Assembly: GCA_903866355.1 (NCBI GenBank)
Contig: CAIPNE010000482.1
Span: 1-6,413 of the forward strand
Length of the DNA stretch: 6,413 bases
Direction of reading: 5' to 3'
DNA from: an uncultured Gammaproteobacteria bacterium
GTDB lineage: Bacteria > Pseudomonadota > Gammaproteobacteria > Ga0077536
A program made the position numbers and the translations under genes. This document shows, piece by piece, positions 1 to 5,997 of the stretch. The first letter of the stretch is position 1. Each line of letters starts with the position of its first letter. The notes under the pieces were generated by a model. It was not told where the DNA came from and searched no databases. It saw nothing but the letters and a program-made list of their open reading frames with translations.

Positions 1-254
1 GGCAGCAGCGGCGGTGTGGGATGGCACTCGTCCAGATATTCCAACATCGCCAGGCTCTGGGTCATCAGAAATTCGCCATCCACCAAGGTGGGCACCAAAG
101 CCTGAGGGTTCAGGCTCCGGTACTCGGGCAAAAGCTGCTCCCCGCCCCCCCGTGACAGCGATAAAACAAGGCTACGGTAAGGCACCTGTTTAATCTGCAA
201 GGCAATCCGCACTCGATAGGATGCGGCCGACAAAACTGCTTCGTGGAGTTCCAT
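1..254 (-). CDS. maiA: Maleylacetoacetate isomerase (zeta-class glutathione S-transferase), N-terminal part only
   Basis: Start codon ATG at 254; 84 codons are visible before the left edge cuts the gene, out of about 210 to 220 usual for the family. The enzyme is a cytosolic glutathione-dependent isomerase that converts maleylacetoacetate to fumarylacetoacetate in tyrosine/homogentisate or gentisate-type ring degradation. The visible part is the thioredoxin-like glutathione-binding domain. It shows the zeta-class signature SYRVRIAL at residues 12-19, the NPQALVPTLVDG block around residues 53-64 (cis-Pro loop), and QSLAMLEYLDE near 70-80, where the Gln-Ser pair contacts glutathione in this fold. 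One oddity: the usual S-S-[AC]-S active-site stretch reads S-A-A-S (residues 9-12), so the second serine is missing, and the preceding aromatic-Arg is Val-Leu. It follows the ferredoxin at 363-680 after 108 bp on the same strand. The call to the zeta class is firm; the exact substrate is inferred. Confidence 0.85.
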   Translation of the reverse strand, partial: MELHEAVLSAASYRVRIALQIKQVPYRSLVLSLSRGGGEQLLPEYRSLNPQALVPTLVDGEFLMTQSLAMLEYLDECHPTPPLL

Positions 255-362
255 AAGGTTGCTCGTAGCACCCCCCGGCGCCGGGACTCTCAACGCCCTC
301 CGCCACCGGCGAGTGACGCGGAAGGGCAGACTTTAAGCGGCGCCAGCGGCGGCGACCGGCGA
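255..362. other. Intergenic spacer between ferredoxin and maiA
   Basis: A GC-rich 108-bp gap with no supportable gene. It holds a perfect 12-bp palindrome (CCCGGCGCCGGG, 274-285) about 20 nt upstream of the maiA start, and an 8-bp direct repeat ACCGGCGA at 305-312 and 355-362. A short possible stem, CGCC-AGC-GGCG at 341-351, has no T-run after it on the minus strand, so a terminator is not supported. The ribosome-binding site for maiA is weak (no clear GGAG-type sequence directly before 254). Confidence 0.5.
274..285. repeat. 12-bp perfect palindrome upstream of maiA
   Basis: CCCGGCGCCGGG is its own reverse complement and sits about 20 nt before the maiA ATG. It could be an operator, or form a short 4-bp RNA stem in the leader. 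In GC-rich DNA such a palindrome can also arise by chance, so function is only inferred. Confidence 0.3.
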
Positions 363-680
363 TCAGTCGTTTTTGGCGACGTGCACCACTAAGCCATCCA
401 TCGCTGCGGTCACCGTGACTTGGCAGGTTAAACGGCTACCCGAACGGCGATCATTGGCGAGATCAAGCGTTGCGTCTTCGATGTCATTGGGCCCACCAAC
501 TATCGTGGCCCACGCATCGTCGATATAGGCATGACAGGTGCTGCAGGCGCAACTCCCGCCACAAATAGCTAACACGCCGGGCACGCCCACGTTAATGGCC
601 GCCTCCATAAGAGACAGGCCAGCATCGACTGTGGCCTCGTATGACGTGCCATCAACATCGATAAAAGTAATCTTCGGCAT
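363..680 (-). CDS. [2Fe-2S] ferredoxin, adrenodoxin/putidaredoxin type (second copy)
   Basis: A 105-residue soluble electron carrier of the kind that takes electrons from an FAD-containing ferredoxin reductase and delivers them to a P450 or other oxygenase. Cluster ligands are visible as C40-x5-C46-x2-C49 and C86, with the 36-residue gap before the last cysteine that is typical of adrenodoxin-like proteins. An additional Cys44 lies inside the loop (CGGSCACSTCH). Length and the MPKI-type start match the family. A purine-rich ribosome-binding site, GGGGAG at 684-689, precedes the ATG with only a 3-nt spacer. It lies 89 bp downstream of the ferredoxin reductase on the same strand. It is a diverged paralogue of the ferredoxin at 2013-2336: by my count 25 of the first 50 residues are identical. 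The terminal acceptor is not in the window. Confidence 0.93.
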   Translation of the reverse strand: MPKITFIDVDGTSYEATVDAGLSLMEAAINVGVPGVLAICGGSCACSTCHAYIDDAWATIVGGPNDIEDATLDLANDRRSGSRLTCQVTVTAAMDGLVVHVAKND

Positions 681-683
681 GAG

Positions 684-689
684 CTCCCC
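684..689 (-). promoter_or_regulatory. Ribosome-binding site of the second ferredoxin
   Basis: GGGGAG on the minus strand, 3 nt before the ATG at 680. The spacing is shorter than usual, but there is no competing in-frame start with a better site. Confidence 0.55.
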
Positions 690-693
690 GTTT

Positions 694-720
694 CGTTTTG
701 ATCGTTTTGGTCGTTTGTGA
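694..720. repeat. Three tandem 9-bp units in the leader of the second ferredoxin
   Basis: On the plus strand the units begin at 694 (CGTTTTGAT), 703 (CGTTTTGGT) and 712 (CGTTTGTGA, degenerate). On the transcribed minus strand this gives an A-rich tract of CAAAACGA-like units just upstream of the GGGGAG ribosome-binding site. The repeat is directly visible. A role as an unstructured ribosome standby region or a binding tract is only inferred. Confidence 0.5.
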
Positions 721-769
721 GTAGATTTGCTACCCGTGTATCGGGGCCTTGAAAGCCCAATGGCGCGTT

Positions 770-1984
770 TTACAGCAGCAGTTTCAAATCGAAGTTTACA
801 TCGGCAGCCTGCTCGGGCGTGACTGCTCGCTGCGCGGATAATAGTTTTCGCGCCAGCATGTGATCGGCCGGGCGGTTGACGGAATCCACGGCAACCAGTG
901 CACCCGCCGCAAAATAGAACACCGAAAACGCCCCCGACACCGCAGCGCCACGCACCACCGCGGTGTCATGAGACTGCGACAGACCGGCAATTTGCAGCTT
1001 TACGTCGTACTGATCAGACCAGAACCATGGCAGGTCCTGATAGGGCTGCGCGAGTCCGAGCAAACTAAAGGCGGCGATTTTTGCTTGGTCGACCGCATTT
1101 TGCACGGATTCCAGTCGCAGGGGTGTTGGGTAGCGCCGATTGATATGCGAGGTGCAATCCCCCGCGGCGACGATGAGCGGGTCGCTAGTTCGGGCGAATT
1201 CATCCACCACTATGCCGTTAGCGCAAGTGAGACCTGCCTGGGCTGCGAGTTCCTGATTGGGTAAACCGCCCACGCCAACCAGCACCAAATCTGCGGGGAG
1301 CGCCGTGCCGTCGTTCAGTTCAACGCTCAAGCCGCCGCCGGCTAGCGGCACGAGGCGGGTCACTTGAGCGCCAAATTGCAGCGCCACCCCCTGCGTGCGA
1401 TGGAGATCGGCAAAATACTGGGACACGATGGGGGCCACAGCCCGCGCCAGCAGCCGCTCACTGGCTTCAATCACAGTGACCGTTTTACCGGCCGCACAGG
1501 CAGTAGCCGCGACCTCTAGGCCAATAAAACCCCCGCCAATCACGACCACTCGAGCCGCGGCAGCCAGTTTGACGAGCAGCCCTTGGGCGTCTTCCAGACC
1601 CCGCAAATAACAAACCGCCGGATGTTCAGCACCGGGCACCGGGAGCATGCGGGGCCGCGCGCCGGTGGCCAAGGCCAGTCCCGCGTAAGCCAGCTGTTCG
1701 CCATTCGCCAGCAGCACCCGCGTGTTTGCGCGGTCTATCGCCACGACCTGGGTACTCGCGCGGAATTCAATCTCCTGCTTGGCGAGGTAGTCGAGCGGAC
1801 GGAAAAACAGTCGTTCGTCAGCGACGGCACCGCCGAGGTATTTTTTTGACAACGGTGGCCGCTGGTAGGGCGGCCAACGCTCCTCACCCAGCAGCGTCAG
1901 CGGCCCCGAATGGCCACCCCGCCGCAGGCACTCTGCAATTTGCAGTCCCGCTTGGCCGGCACCCACCACCACAATGGCGTTCAT
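770..1984 (-). CDS. NADH-dependent ferredoxin reductase (putidaredoxin/rhodocoxin reductase family)
   Basis: A 404-residue FAD flavoprotein that moves electrons from NAD(P)H to a [2Fe-2S] ferredoxin. The FAD-binding Rossmann motif GAGQAG is at residues 8-13, followed by the family block PPYQRPPLSKKYL at 38-50 and ATGARPR at 106-112. The NAD(P)H Rossmann motif GGGFIGLE is at 150-157. It is followed by Glu173 at the end of the second strand, an acidic residue that normally means NADH rather than NADPH preference. The second FAD-contact block, AAGDCTSH, is at 273-280. The block PWFWSDQYDVKLQIAGL at 319-335 is diagnostic of the putidaredoxin/rhodocoxin reductase group. Length is normal for the family and the gene is intact. 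It starts 28 bp after the upstream ferredoxin stop and has a weak ribosome-binding site, so translation may be coupled. The two flanking ferredoxins are its likely partners. Confidence 0.94.
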   Translation of the reverse strand: MNAIVVVGAGQAGLQIAECLRRGGHSGPLTLLGEERWPPYQRPPLSKKYLGGAVADERLFFRPLDYLAKQEIEFRASTQVVAIDRANTRVLLANGEQLAYAGLALATGARPRMLPVPGAEHPAVCYLRGLEDAQGLLVKLAAAARVVVIGGGFIGLEVAATACAAGKTVTVIEASERLLARAVAPIVSQYFADLHRTQGVALQFGAQVTRLVPLAGGGLSVELNDGTALPADLVLVGVGGLPNQELAAQAGLTCANGIVVDEFARTSDPLIVAAGDCTSHINRRYPTPLRLESVQNAVDQAKIAAFSLLGLAQPYQDLPWFWSDQYDVKLQIAGLSQSHDTAVVRGAAVSGAFSVFYFAAGALVAVDSVNRPADHMLARKLLSAQRAVTPEQAADVNFDLKLLL

Positions 1985-2012
1985 AACCGACCGGGCGTCC
2001 CCGTCGCAGTGC

Positions 2013-2336
2013 TCAGGTTTGCCGCTCGGGCAAATGGACCGTCAGCCCCTCCAGCGCCCCGGTGACGGCAATCTGGCAGCTCAGTCGTGACTGCGGGCTG
2101 CGCGGCACCGCGGTGCATTCCAGCAGATCGTTTTCTGCCGGTGCCATCGGTGGCAATTTTTCCGCCCACGCGGCGGGCACCAGCACATGGCAGGTAGCGC
2201 ACGCGCAACCGCCGCCGCATTCAGCGGTAATGCCGTCCACGCCGTTCTGAATCGCCCCTTCCATGAGCGTCCAGCCCGTTGGGATCTCAATGGTCTGGGT
2301 GACGCCTGCCGCACTCACAAAATTAATTTTGGGCAT
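2013..2336 (-). CDS. [2Fe-2S] ferredoxin, adrenodoxin/putidaredoxin type (first copy)
   Basis: A 107-residue soluble ferredoxin. Cluster ligands are C40-x5-C46-x2-C49 in CGGGCACATCH, and C87 in SRLSCQI. This gives a 37-residue gap before the last ligand, one more than in the paralogue at 363-680. Extra cysteines are Cys44 and Cys74; the latter is absent from the other copy. The gene sits between the ETF-quinone oxidoreductase (13-bp gap) and the ferredoxin reductase (28-bp gap), all on the same strand, which strongly suggests one transcript. A GGAA-type sequence a few bases before the ATG may serve as the ribosome-binding site. It is the likely direct partner of the adjacent reductase; the downstream oxygenase or other acceptor is unknown. 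Confidence 0.93.
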   Translation of the reverse strand: MPKINFVSAAGVTQTIEIPTGWTLMEGAIQNGVDGITAECGGGCACATCHVLVPAAWAEKLPPMAPAENDLLECTAVPRSPQSRLSCQIAVTGALEGLTVHLPERQT

Positions 2337-2349
2337 TGCTATTCCAGCC

Positions 2350-3981
2350 TCACATATTGGGATAGTTAGGGCCGCCGCCGCCTTCTGGCGTCACCCAATT
2401 GATGTTCTGAGAGGGATCTTTAATGTCGCAGGTTTTACAGTGCACGCAATTCTGAGCGTTGATTTGCAGACGCTCATGGCCACCGTCTTGCACAAATTCG
2501 TACACCCCCGCCGGGCAATATCGTTGCTCTGGCCCTGCATATAAAGGCAGGTTGATGCGGGTCGGCACGCTGTCATCACGTAGGGTGAGATGGCCAGGCT
2601 GCGCTTCCTCGTGGTTGGTGTTCGACAAAAACACCGAGGACAGGCGATCGAACGTCAGCACGCCATCGGGCTTGGGATACTCGATAACGGGACATTCTGC
2701 AGCCGGCTTAAGCGACTCGTGATCAGGCTGATGATGGAAGGTCCATGGCGCTTTACCACGTAAAACGAGGCTGTCCAGCGCGGAATAAGCGATCGCGGGC
2801 CACAGCCCCCAATGGAACGATGGCTTGATATTGCGCACCCGATACAGTTCGTCCCACAGCCAAGTGCTGCGCAAACGAGTGGGGTATTCCAGCGCTTCCT
2901 GGCCCGGCGCGTCGCTCACACAAAGCAGATCAAAGACCGCTTCGGCCGCGGTCATGCCGGATTTCATCGCCGTATGACTGCCCTTAATCTTCGGCACGTT
3001 GAGGAATCCTGCGCCATCGCCAACCAGCAAACCGCCGGGGAAGGTGAGTTTGGGGATGGACTGAAAACCGCCCGCGCTAATCGCCCGCGCCCCATAGGAA
3101 ACCCGCCGCGCACCGGCGAAAGTCTCCCGAATAGCCGGGTGGGTTTTAAAGCGTTGCATCTCATCGAAAGGGCTCAGATACGGGTTGGTGTAATTCAGGC
3201 CCACCACAAACCCTACCGAAACAAGATTGTCTTCGAGGTGATACAGCCAAGAACCGCCGTAGGTGTTGTGGTTCATCGGCCAGCCGATGGTATGCGTCAC
3301 CTGCCCCACATGGTGGTGCGCAGGATTAATTTCCCACAGCTCTTTGATGCCCAACCCAAACACCTGCGGGTCTACGCCAGCGCGTAACGAAAAGCGTTCA
3401 AACAGGGTTTTGGTCAACGAGCCGCGGCAACCCTCACCGAAAATGGTCTGCTTGGCGTGCAGTTCCATACCGGGTGCAAAGTTGGGACCTTCGCTGCCGT
3501 CTTTGAGTCGCCCCATATCCCCCGTCGCCACCCCTTTCACGCTGCCATCCGCATGAAATAGCACTTCTGCGGCCGCAAACCCCGGGTAGATATCCACCCC
3601 TGCGGCCTCGGCTTGGGTGCCCAGCCAGCGACACACATTGCCCAAGCTCGCAATGTAATTGCCGTGATTTTGCATGTGTGGTGGCGTGGGTAGCCGCACC
3701 GCGCGGGACTTGGTCAGCAGCATGAAGCGGTCGTCGGTGACCGGCGTTTTTAGCGGCGCGCCGCGCTCGGCCCAATCCGGCAGCAGTTCATTGAGTGCGC
3801 GTGGTTCAATGACCGCACCGGAGAGGATATGCGCCCCGATTTCCGAACCTTTCTCCAGTACACAGACGCTCAACTCGTGGCCACGCGCCAACGCAAGTTG
3901 CCGCAAACGGATGGCGCAGGCCAAGCCTGCAGGCCCCCCACCCACGATCACGACGTCAAACTCCATTGCTTCGCGTTCCAT
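2350..3981 (-). CDS. Electron transfer flavoprotein-ubiquinone oxidoreductase (ETF-QO)
   Basis: A membrane-associated FAD and [4Fe-4S] enzyme that oxidises reduced ETF and reduces ubiquinone, linking acyl-CoA dehydrogenases to respiration. From the ATG at 3981 it is 543 residues, normal for the bacterial enzyme. The FAD Rossmann motif GGGPAG is at residues 14-19, followed by EKGSEIGAHILSGAV at about 43-57, GEGCRGSL at 182-189 and GDGAGFLNVPKIKGSH at 321-336. The C-terminal [4Fe-4S] domain has ligands Cys489, Cys512, Cys515 and Cys518, the last three in CVHCKTC. The family's Gly-rich ending GGGGPNYPNM is present. A GTG immediately upstream (3984) could also start it, but AAGGAGG at 3989-3995 lies 7 nt from the ATG and only 4 nt from the GTG, so I prefer the ATG. 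A third in-frame ATG at 3966 (MEFDVVIVGGG) is possible but less well placed. It follows etfA after 37 bp and is fully intact. Confidence 0.97.
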   Translation of the reverse strand: MEREAMEFDVVIVGGGPAGLACAIRLRQLALARGHELSVCVLEKGSEIGAHILSGAVIEPRALNELLPDWAERGAPLKTPVTDDRFMLLTKSRAVRLPTPPHMQNHGNYIASLGNVCRWLGTQAEAAGVDIYPGFAAAEVLFHADGSVKGVATGDMGRLKDGSEGPNFAPGMELHAKQTIFGEGCRGSLTKTLFERFSLRAGVDPQVFGLGIKELWEINPAHHHVGQVTHTIGWPMNHNTYGGSWLYHLEDNLVSVGFVVGLNYTNPYLSPFDEMQRFKTHPAIRETFAGARRVSYGARAISAGGFQSIPKLTFPGGLLVGDGAGFLNVPKIKGSHTAMKSGMTAAEAVFDLLCVSDAPGQEALEYPTRLRSTWLWDELYRVRNIKPSFHWGLWPAIAYSALDSLVLRGKAPWTFHHQPDHESLKPAAECPVIEYPKPDGVLTFDRLSSVFLSNTNHEEAQPGHLTLRDDSVPTRINLPLYAGPEQRYCPAGVYEFVQDGGHERLQINAQNCVHCKTCDIKDPSQNINWVTPEGGGGPNYPNM

Positions 3982-3988
3982 CACCGCG

Positions 3989-3995
3989 CCTCCTT
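3989..3995 (-). promoter_or_regulatory. Strong ribosome-binding site of ETF-QO
   Basis: AAGGAGG on the minus strand, 7 nt before the ATG at 3981. This near-consensus site decides in favour of that ATG over the overlapping GTG at 3984. Confidence 0.75.
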
Positions 3996-4018
3996 CGTCG
4001 TGGTCAATTTGAACTGAA

Positions 4019-4954
4019 CTACTTCTCCAGTGCGGCGCACAGTGCCGGCACTTCTTTAAACAGATCGCCGACCAAGCCGTAATCCGCCACTTGGAAAATT
4101 GGCGCTTCCTCGTCTTTGTTAATCGCCACGATGACCTTGCTGTCTTTCATGCCGGCCAAATGCTGGATAGCCCCGGAGATACCCACCGCCACATATAAAG
4201 TGGGCGCGACGCATTTACCGGTCTGGCCTACTTGGTAATCGTTCGGCACGAAGCCGGCGTCCACCGCCGCCCGTGAGGCACCGACCGCAGCACCCAGTTG
4301 GTCGGCAAGACGCTCGATCAACGCAAAATTTTCGGCGCTGCCAACACCCCGACCACCCGAGACCACGATGTCGGCGGCCGTCAGTTCTGGACGGGATGAT
4401 TTGGTCAGTTCTTCGCTGACAAATTGCGACAGGCCGGCATCAGCCTGGATGGCAACGGCCTCGATAGTCGCGGCACCACCCGTGGCGGGCACGGCGTCAA
4501 AGCCGGTCATGCGCACGGTGATAGCCTTGATTGCATCCAAAGATTGAAAAGTTGCCAAAACATTGCCGGCGTAAATTGGCCGTACGAAAGTGTCGTCACT
4601 CACCACCGCGATGATGTCTGAGAGTTGCGCCACATCCAGCATGGCCGCCACGCGTGGCATGAGGTTTTTGCCGTTGCTGGTGGCAGCCACCAGCAGGTGT
4701 GAATACGCGCTGCTGAGGCTCAGCACCAGCGGGGCCAAGTTCTCGGCCAGCGCATGGGCGTAATGCGCCGCATCGGCCAGCAGGATCTTGCCGACCCCGG
4801 GCACCTGCGCCGCTTGCTCCGCGACCGCCTGACATTGATGCCCGGCGACGAGAATATCCACTCCGCCCGACAGCTCGGCCGCAGCGGCCACCGCGCACAG
4901 CGTGGCCACGTTAAGGGTTTGGTTGTTATGTTCAGCAATGACTAGGGCGGTCAT
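4019..4954 (-). CDS. etfA: Electron transfer flavoprotein alpha subunit
   Basis: The 311-residue alpha subunit carries the FAD of the soluble EtfAB heterodimer, which collects electrons from acyl-CoA dehydrogenases and hands them to ETF-QO. The C-terminal FAD domain is unmistakable: SGGRGVGSAENF at about 199-210, GASRAAVDAGFVPNDYQVGQTGK at about 225-247, GISGAIQHLAGM at 258-269 and INKDEEAPIF at 278-287. The N-terminal domain (about 1-185) has the usual ALVIAEH start and AATSNGKNLMPRVAA block. The start is 2 bp after the etfB stop codon (TAA-CC-ATG), so the subunits are almost certainly translationally coupled; AAGG lies 10 nt before the ATG, inside the end of etfB. The motif set matches the ordinary non-bifurcating housekeeping ETF. 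Confidence 0.97.
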   Translation of the reverse strand: MTALVIAEHNNQTLNVATLCAVAAAAELSGGVDILVAGHQCQAVAEQAAQVPGVGKILLADAAHYAHALAENLAPLVLSLSSAYSHLLVAATSNGKNLMPRVAAMLDVAQLSDIIAVVSDDTFVRPIYAGNVLATFQSLDAIKAITVRMTGFDAVPATGGAATIEAVAIQADAGLSQFVSEELTKSSRPELTAADIVVSGGRGVGSAENFALIERLADQLGAAVGASRAAVDAGFVPNDYQVGQTGKCVAPTLYVAVGISGAIQHLAGMKDSKVIVAINKDEEAPIFQVADYGLVGDLFKEVPALCAALEK

Positions 4955-4956
4955 GG

Positions 4957-5706
4957 TTAAATTACCTTCGCTTCGTTACGCAGTTTTGCGACGAGTTCTT
5001 CGACATCCGCAACCTTCACACCACCCACGCGGGCCGGCGGTTCGCTCACTTTGACCAGTTTCAGGCGGGGCGTGATATCGATGCCCAAATCGGCGGGCGA
5101 AAAAATATCCAGGGGCTTTTTCTTGGCTTTCATGATGTTGGGCAGCTTGACGTAGCGGGGCTCGTTGAGCCGCAGGTCAGCGGTGACCACGGCGGGCAGC
5201 TTGAGCGTGAGACTTTGAATACCGCCATCCACCTCGCGCTTCACCAATAACGAATCTCCCTCCGGCAGCACGGTGCAGGCAAACGTACCCTGCGCCCAGC
5301 CCAGCAAGCCCGCCAACATTTGGCCGGTTTGATTGGAATCGTCGTCGATTGCCTGTTTGCCCAGCAGCACCAACCCGGGTTGTTCACGCTCCACAATGGC
5401 TTTGAGGAGTTTGGCTACCGCCAACGGCTGGGTTTCGCTGTCTGTTTGCACGAGGATGCCGCGATCGGCCCCCATCGCCATGGCGGTCCGCAAAGTTTCT
5501 TGACAGGTCGCGGGGCCCACCGACACGGCGATGATTTCGGTCGCCTTGCCGGCTTCCTGCAGGCGGATCGCCTCTTCCACCGCGATTTCGTCGAACGGGT
5601 TCATCGACATTTTGACGTTCGCCAATTCAACGCCGGTGCCATCGGCTTTGGGCCGTGCTTTAACGTTGTAGTCGATAGCGCGCTTTACGGCGACTAGGAT
5701 CTTCAT
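4957..5706 (-). CDS. etfB: Electron transfer flavoprotein beta subunit
   Basis: The 249-residue beta subunit of EtfAB binds AMP and carries the loop that docks onto acyl-CoA dehydrogenases. The protein begins MKILVAVKRAIDYN, typical of the family. NPFDEIAVEEAIRL is at about 36-49 and the nucleotide-binding DDDSNQTGQM is at 121-130. The partner-recognition loop region, LNEPRYVKLPNIMKAKKKPL, is at 180-199. The frame stays open upstream to an ATG at 5787, but those 27 residues are not part of the family. GGAGG at 5712-5716 sits 5 nt before the ATG at 5706, so the shorter start is chosen. This is the first gene of the minus-strand cluster, facing the divergent control region shared with gcdH. The ATG of etfA follows after 2 bp. 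Confidence 0.97.
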   Translation of the reverse strand: MKILVAVKRAIDYNVKARPKADGTGVELANVKMSMNPFDEIAVEEAIRLQEAGKATEIIAVSVGPATCQETLRTAMAMGADRGILVQTDSETQPLAVAKLLKAIVEREQPGLVLLGKQAIDDDSNQTGQMLAGLLGWAQGTFACTVLPEGDSLLVKREVDGGIQSLTLKLPAVVTADLRLNEPRYVKLPNIMKAKKKPLDIFSPADLGIDITPRLKLVKVSEPPARVGGVKVADVEELVAKLRNEAKVI

Positions 5707-5711
5707 TTCAT

Positions 5712-5716
5712 CCTCC
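5712..5716 (-). promoter_or_regulatory. Ribosome-binding site of etfB
   Basis: GGAGG on the minus strand, 5 nt before the ATG at 5706. It fixes the etfB start and argues against the longer reading from 5787. Confidence 0.75.
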
Positions 5717-5745
5717 AAGATGGCGCGCTGCACGCGGGGCGAGTG

Positions 5746-5760
5746 GACCGTCATTCGGTC
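5746..5760. repeat. Inverted repeat in the etfB leader
   Basis: GACCG, 5-nt loop, CGGTC: a perfect 5-bp inverted repeat 40 nt before the etfB start. It could fold in the leader RNA or be a protein site. It is short enough to be chance. Confidence 0.3.
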
Positions 5761-5848
5761 CTTCGGCGCAGTGAGCGAGCCTTGCAAACGGTTGGCAAAA
5801 GAGGCGGCATGGTAGCAAATAACGCCTTGATCGAACTAGCTGACGCAG

Positions 5849-5860
5849 CGCAATATTGCG
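5849..5860. promoter_or_regulatory. Candidate operator: 12-bp AT-centred palindrome
   Basis: CGCAATATTGCG is a perfect palindrome near the middle of the divergent region, about 142 bp from the etfB start and 137 bp from the gcdH start. The AT centre with GC flanks is typical of a dimeric regulator half-site pair. The symmetry is seen directly; the operator role is inferred, and no regulator gene is in the window. Confidence 0.35.
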
Positions 5861-5877
5861 GTCTTAACCGAACTTGA

Positions 5878-5893
5878 TCTGCCGCAAGGCAGA
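5878..5893. repeat. Short stem-loop with GCAA tetraloop
   Basis: TCTGCC-GCAA-GGCAGA forms a perfect 6-bp stem with a GNRA-type tetraloop when read on the plus strand. It lies just upstream of the candidate gcdH promoter, so it would be transcribed only from a promoter further upstream. There is no T-run on either strand, so it is not a terminator. Confidence 0.35.
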
Positions 5894-5901
5894 AAGCCGA
5901 T

Positions 5902-5930
5902 TTGACCACCGCGTGCGTACTGCCTATTTA
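5902..5930 (+). promoter_or_regulatory. Candidate sigma70-type promoter for gcdH
   Basis: TTGACC (5902-5907, 5 of 6 consensus positions), a 17-nt spacer, then TATTTA (5925-5930, 3 of 6). The -35 and spacer are good and the -10 is weak. Transcription would begin near 5937, inside the inverted repeat 5931-5945, and give a leader of about 60 nt. Confidence 0.4.
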
Positions 5931-5945
5931 CGGGCAGGGTGCCCG
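5931..5945. repeat. Inverted repeat at the predicted gcdH transcription start
   Basis: CGGGC-AGGGT-GCCCG, a perfect 5-bp inverted repeat directly following the candidate -10 box. A repressor bound here would block initiation. It could equally be chance in GC-rich DNA. Confidence 0.35.
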
Positions 5946-5986
5946 TTGCGGATCAACCCGCGCCCCCCATTTAGATCAGTACCTGC

Positions 5987-5990
5987 GGAG
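5987..5990 (+). promoter_or_regulatory. Ribosome-binding site of gcdH
   Basis: GGAG with a 7-nt spacer before the ATG at 5998. The good spacing supports this start. Confidence 0.65.
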
Positions 5991-5997
5991 CCTGCTC

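Larger units (their letters stand above)
5707..5997. promoter_or_regulatory. Divergent control region between etfB and gcdH
   Basis: A 291-bp region between two oppositely directed genes; no coding sequence is supported. It must contain the promoters for etfB (leftward) and gcdH (rightward). It is richer in short perfect inverted repeats than the spacers elsewhere: 5746-5760, 5849-5860, 5878-5893 and 5931-5945, each listed separately if notable. A plausible rightward sigma70-type promoter is at 5902-5930. I could not find a convincing leftward -35/-10 pair. The shared region would allow joint control of the dehydrogenase and its electron acceptors. Confidence 0.7.

Noticed and set aside
744..758. 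Hairpin GGGCTT-TCA-AGGCCC just after the ferredoxin reductase stop (minus strand)
   Set aside because: The stem is short with a G-T pair and is not followed by a T-run, so an intrinsic terminator is not supported.
2812..3387. 191-codon open frame on the plus strand inside ETF-QO
   Set aside because: It is antisense to a highly conserved gene, has no recognisable motif, and long shadow frames are expected in GC-rich coding DNA.
5320..5697. 125-codon plus-strand open frame inside etfB
   Set aside because: It lies antisense to etfB and shows no domain features.
4019..5706. Electron-bifurcating ETF that would reduce the neighbouring ferredoxins
   Set aside because: EtfAB motifs and length match the ordinary ETF that serves acyl-CoA dehydrogenases, with a fused-cluster ETF-QO alongside. 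The neighbouring ferredoxins are adrenodoxin-type and have their own NADH reductase.
5707..5787. 27-codon in-frame N-terminal extension of etfB to an ATG at 5787
   Set aside because: The family protein begins MKILVAVKR at 5706, which has a well-spaced GGAGG. The extension has no resemblance to EtfB and covers the leader.
5880..5900. Sigma54-like GG/GC elements on the minus strand upstream of etfB
   Set aside because: The GG-to-GC spacing is 11 rather than 10 and the flanking consensus is poor.
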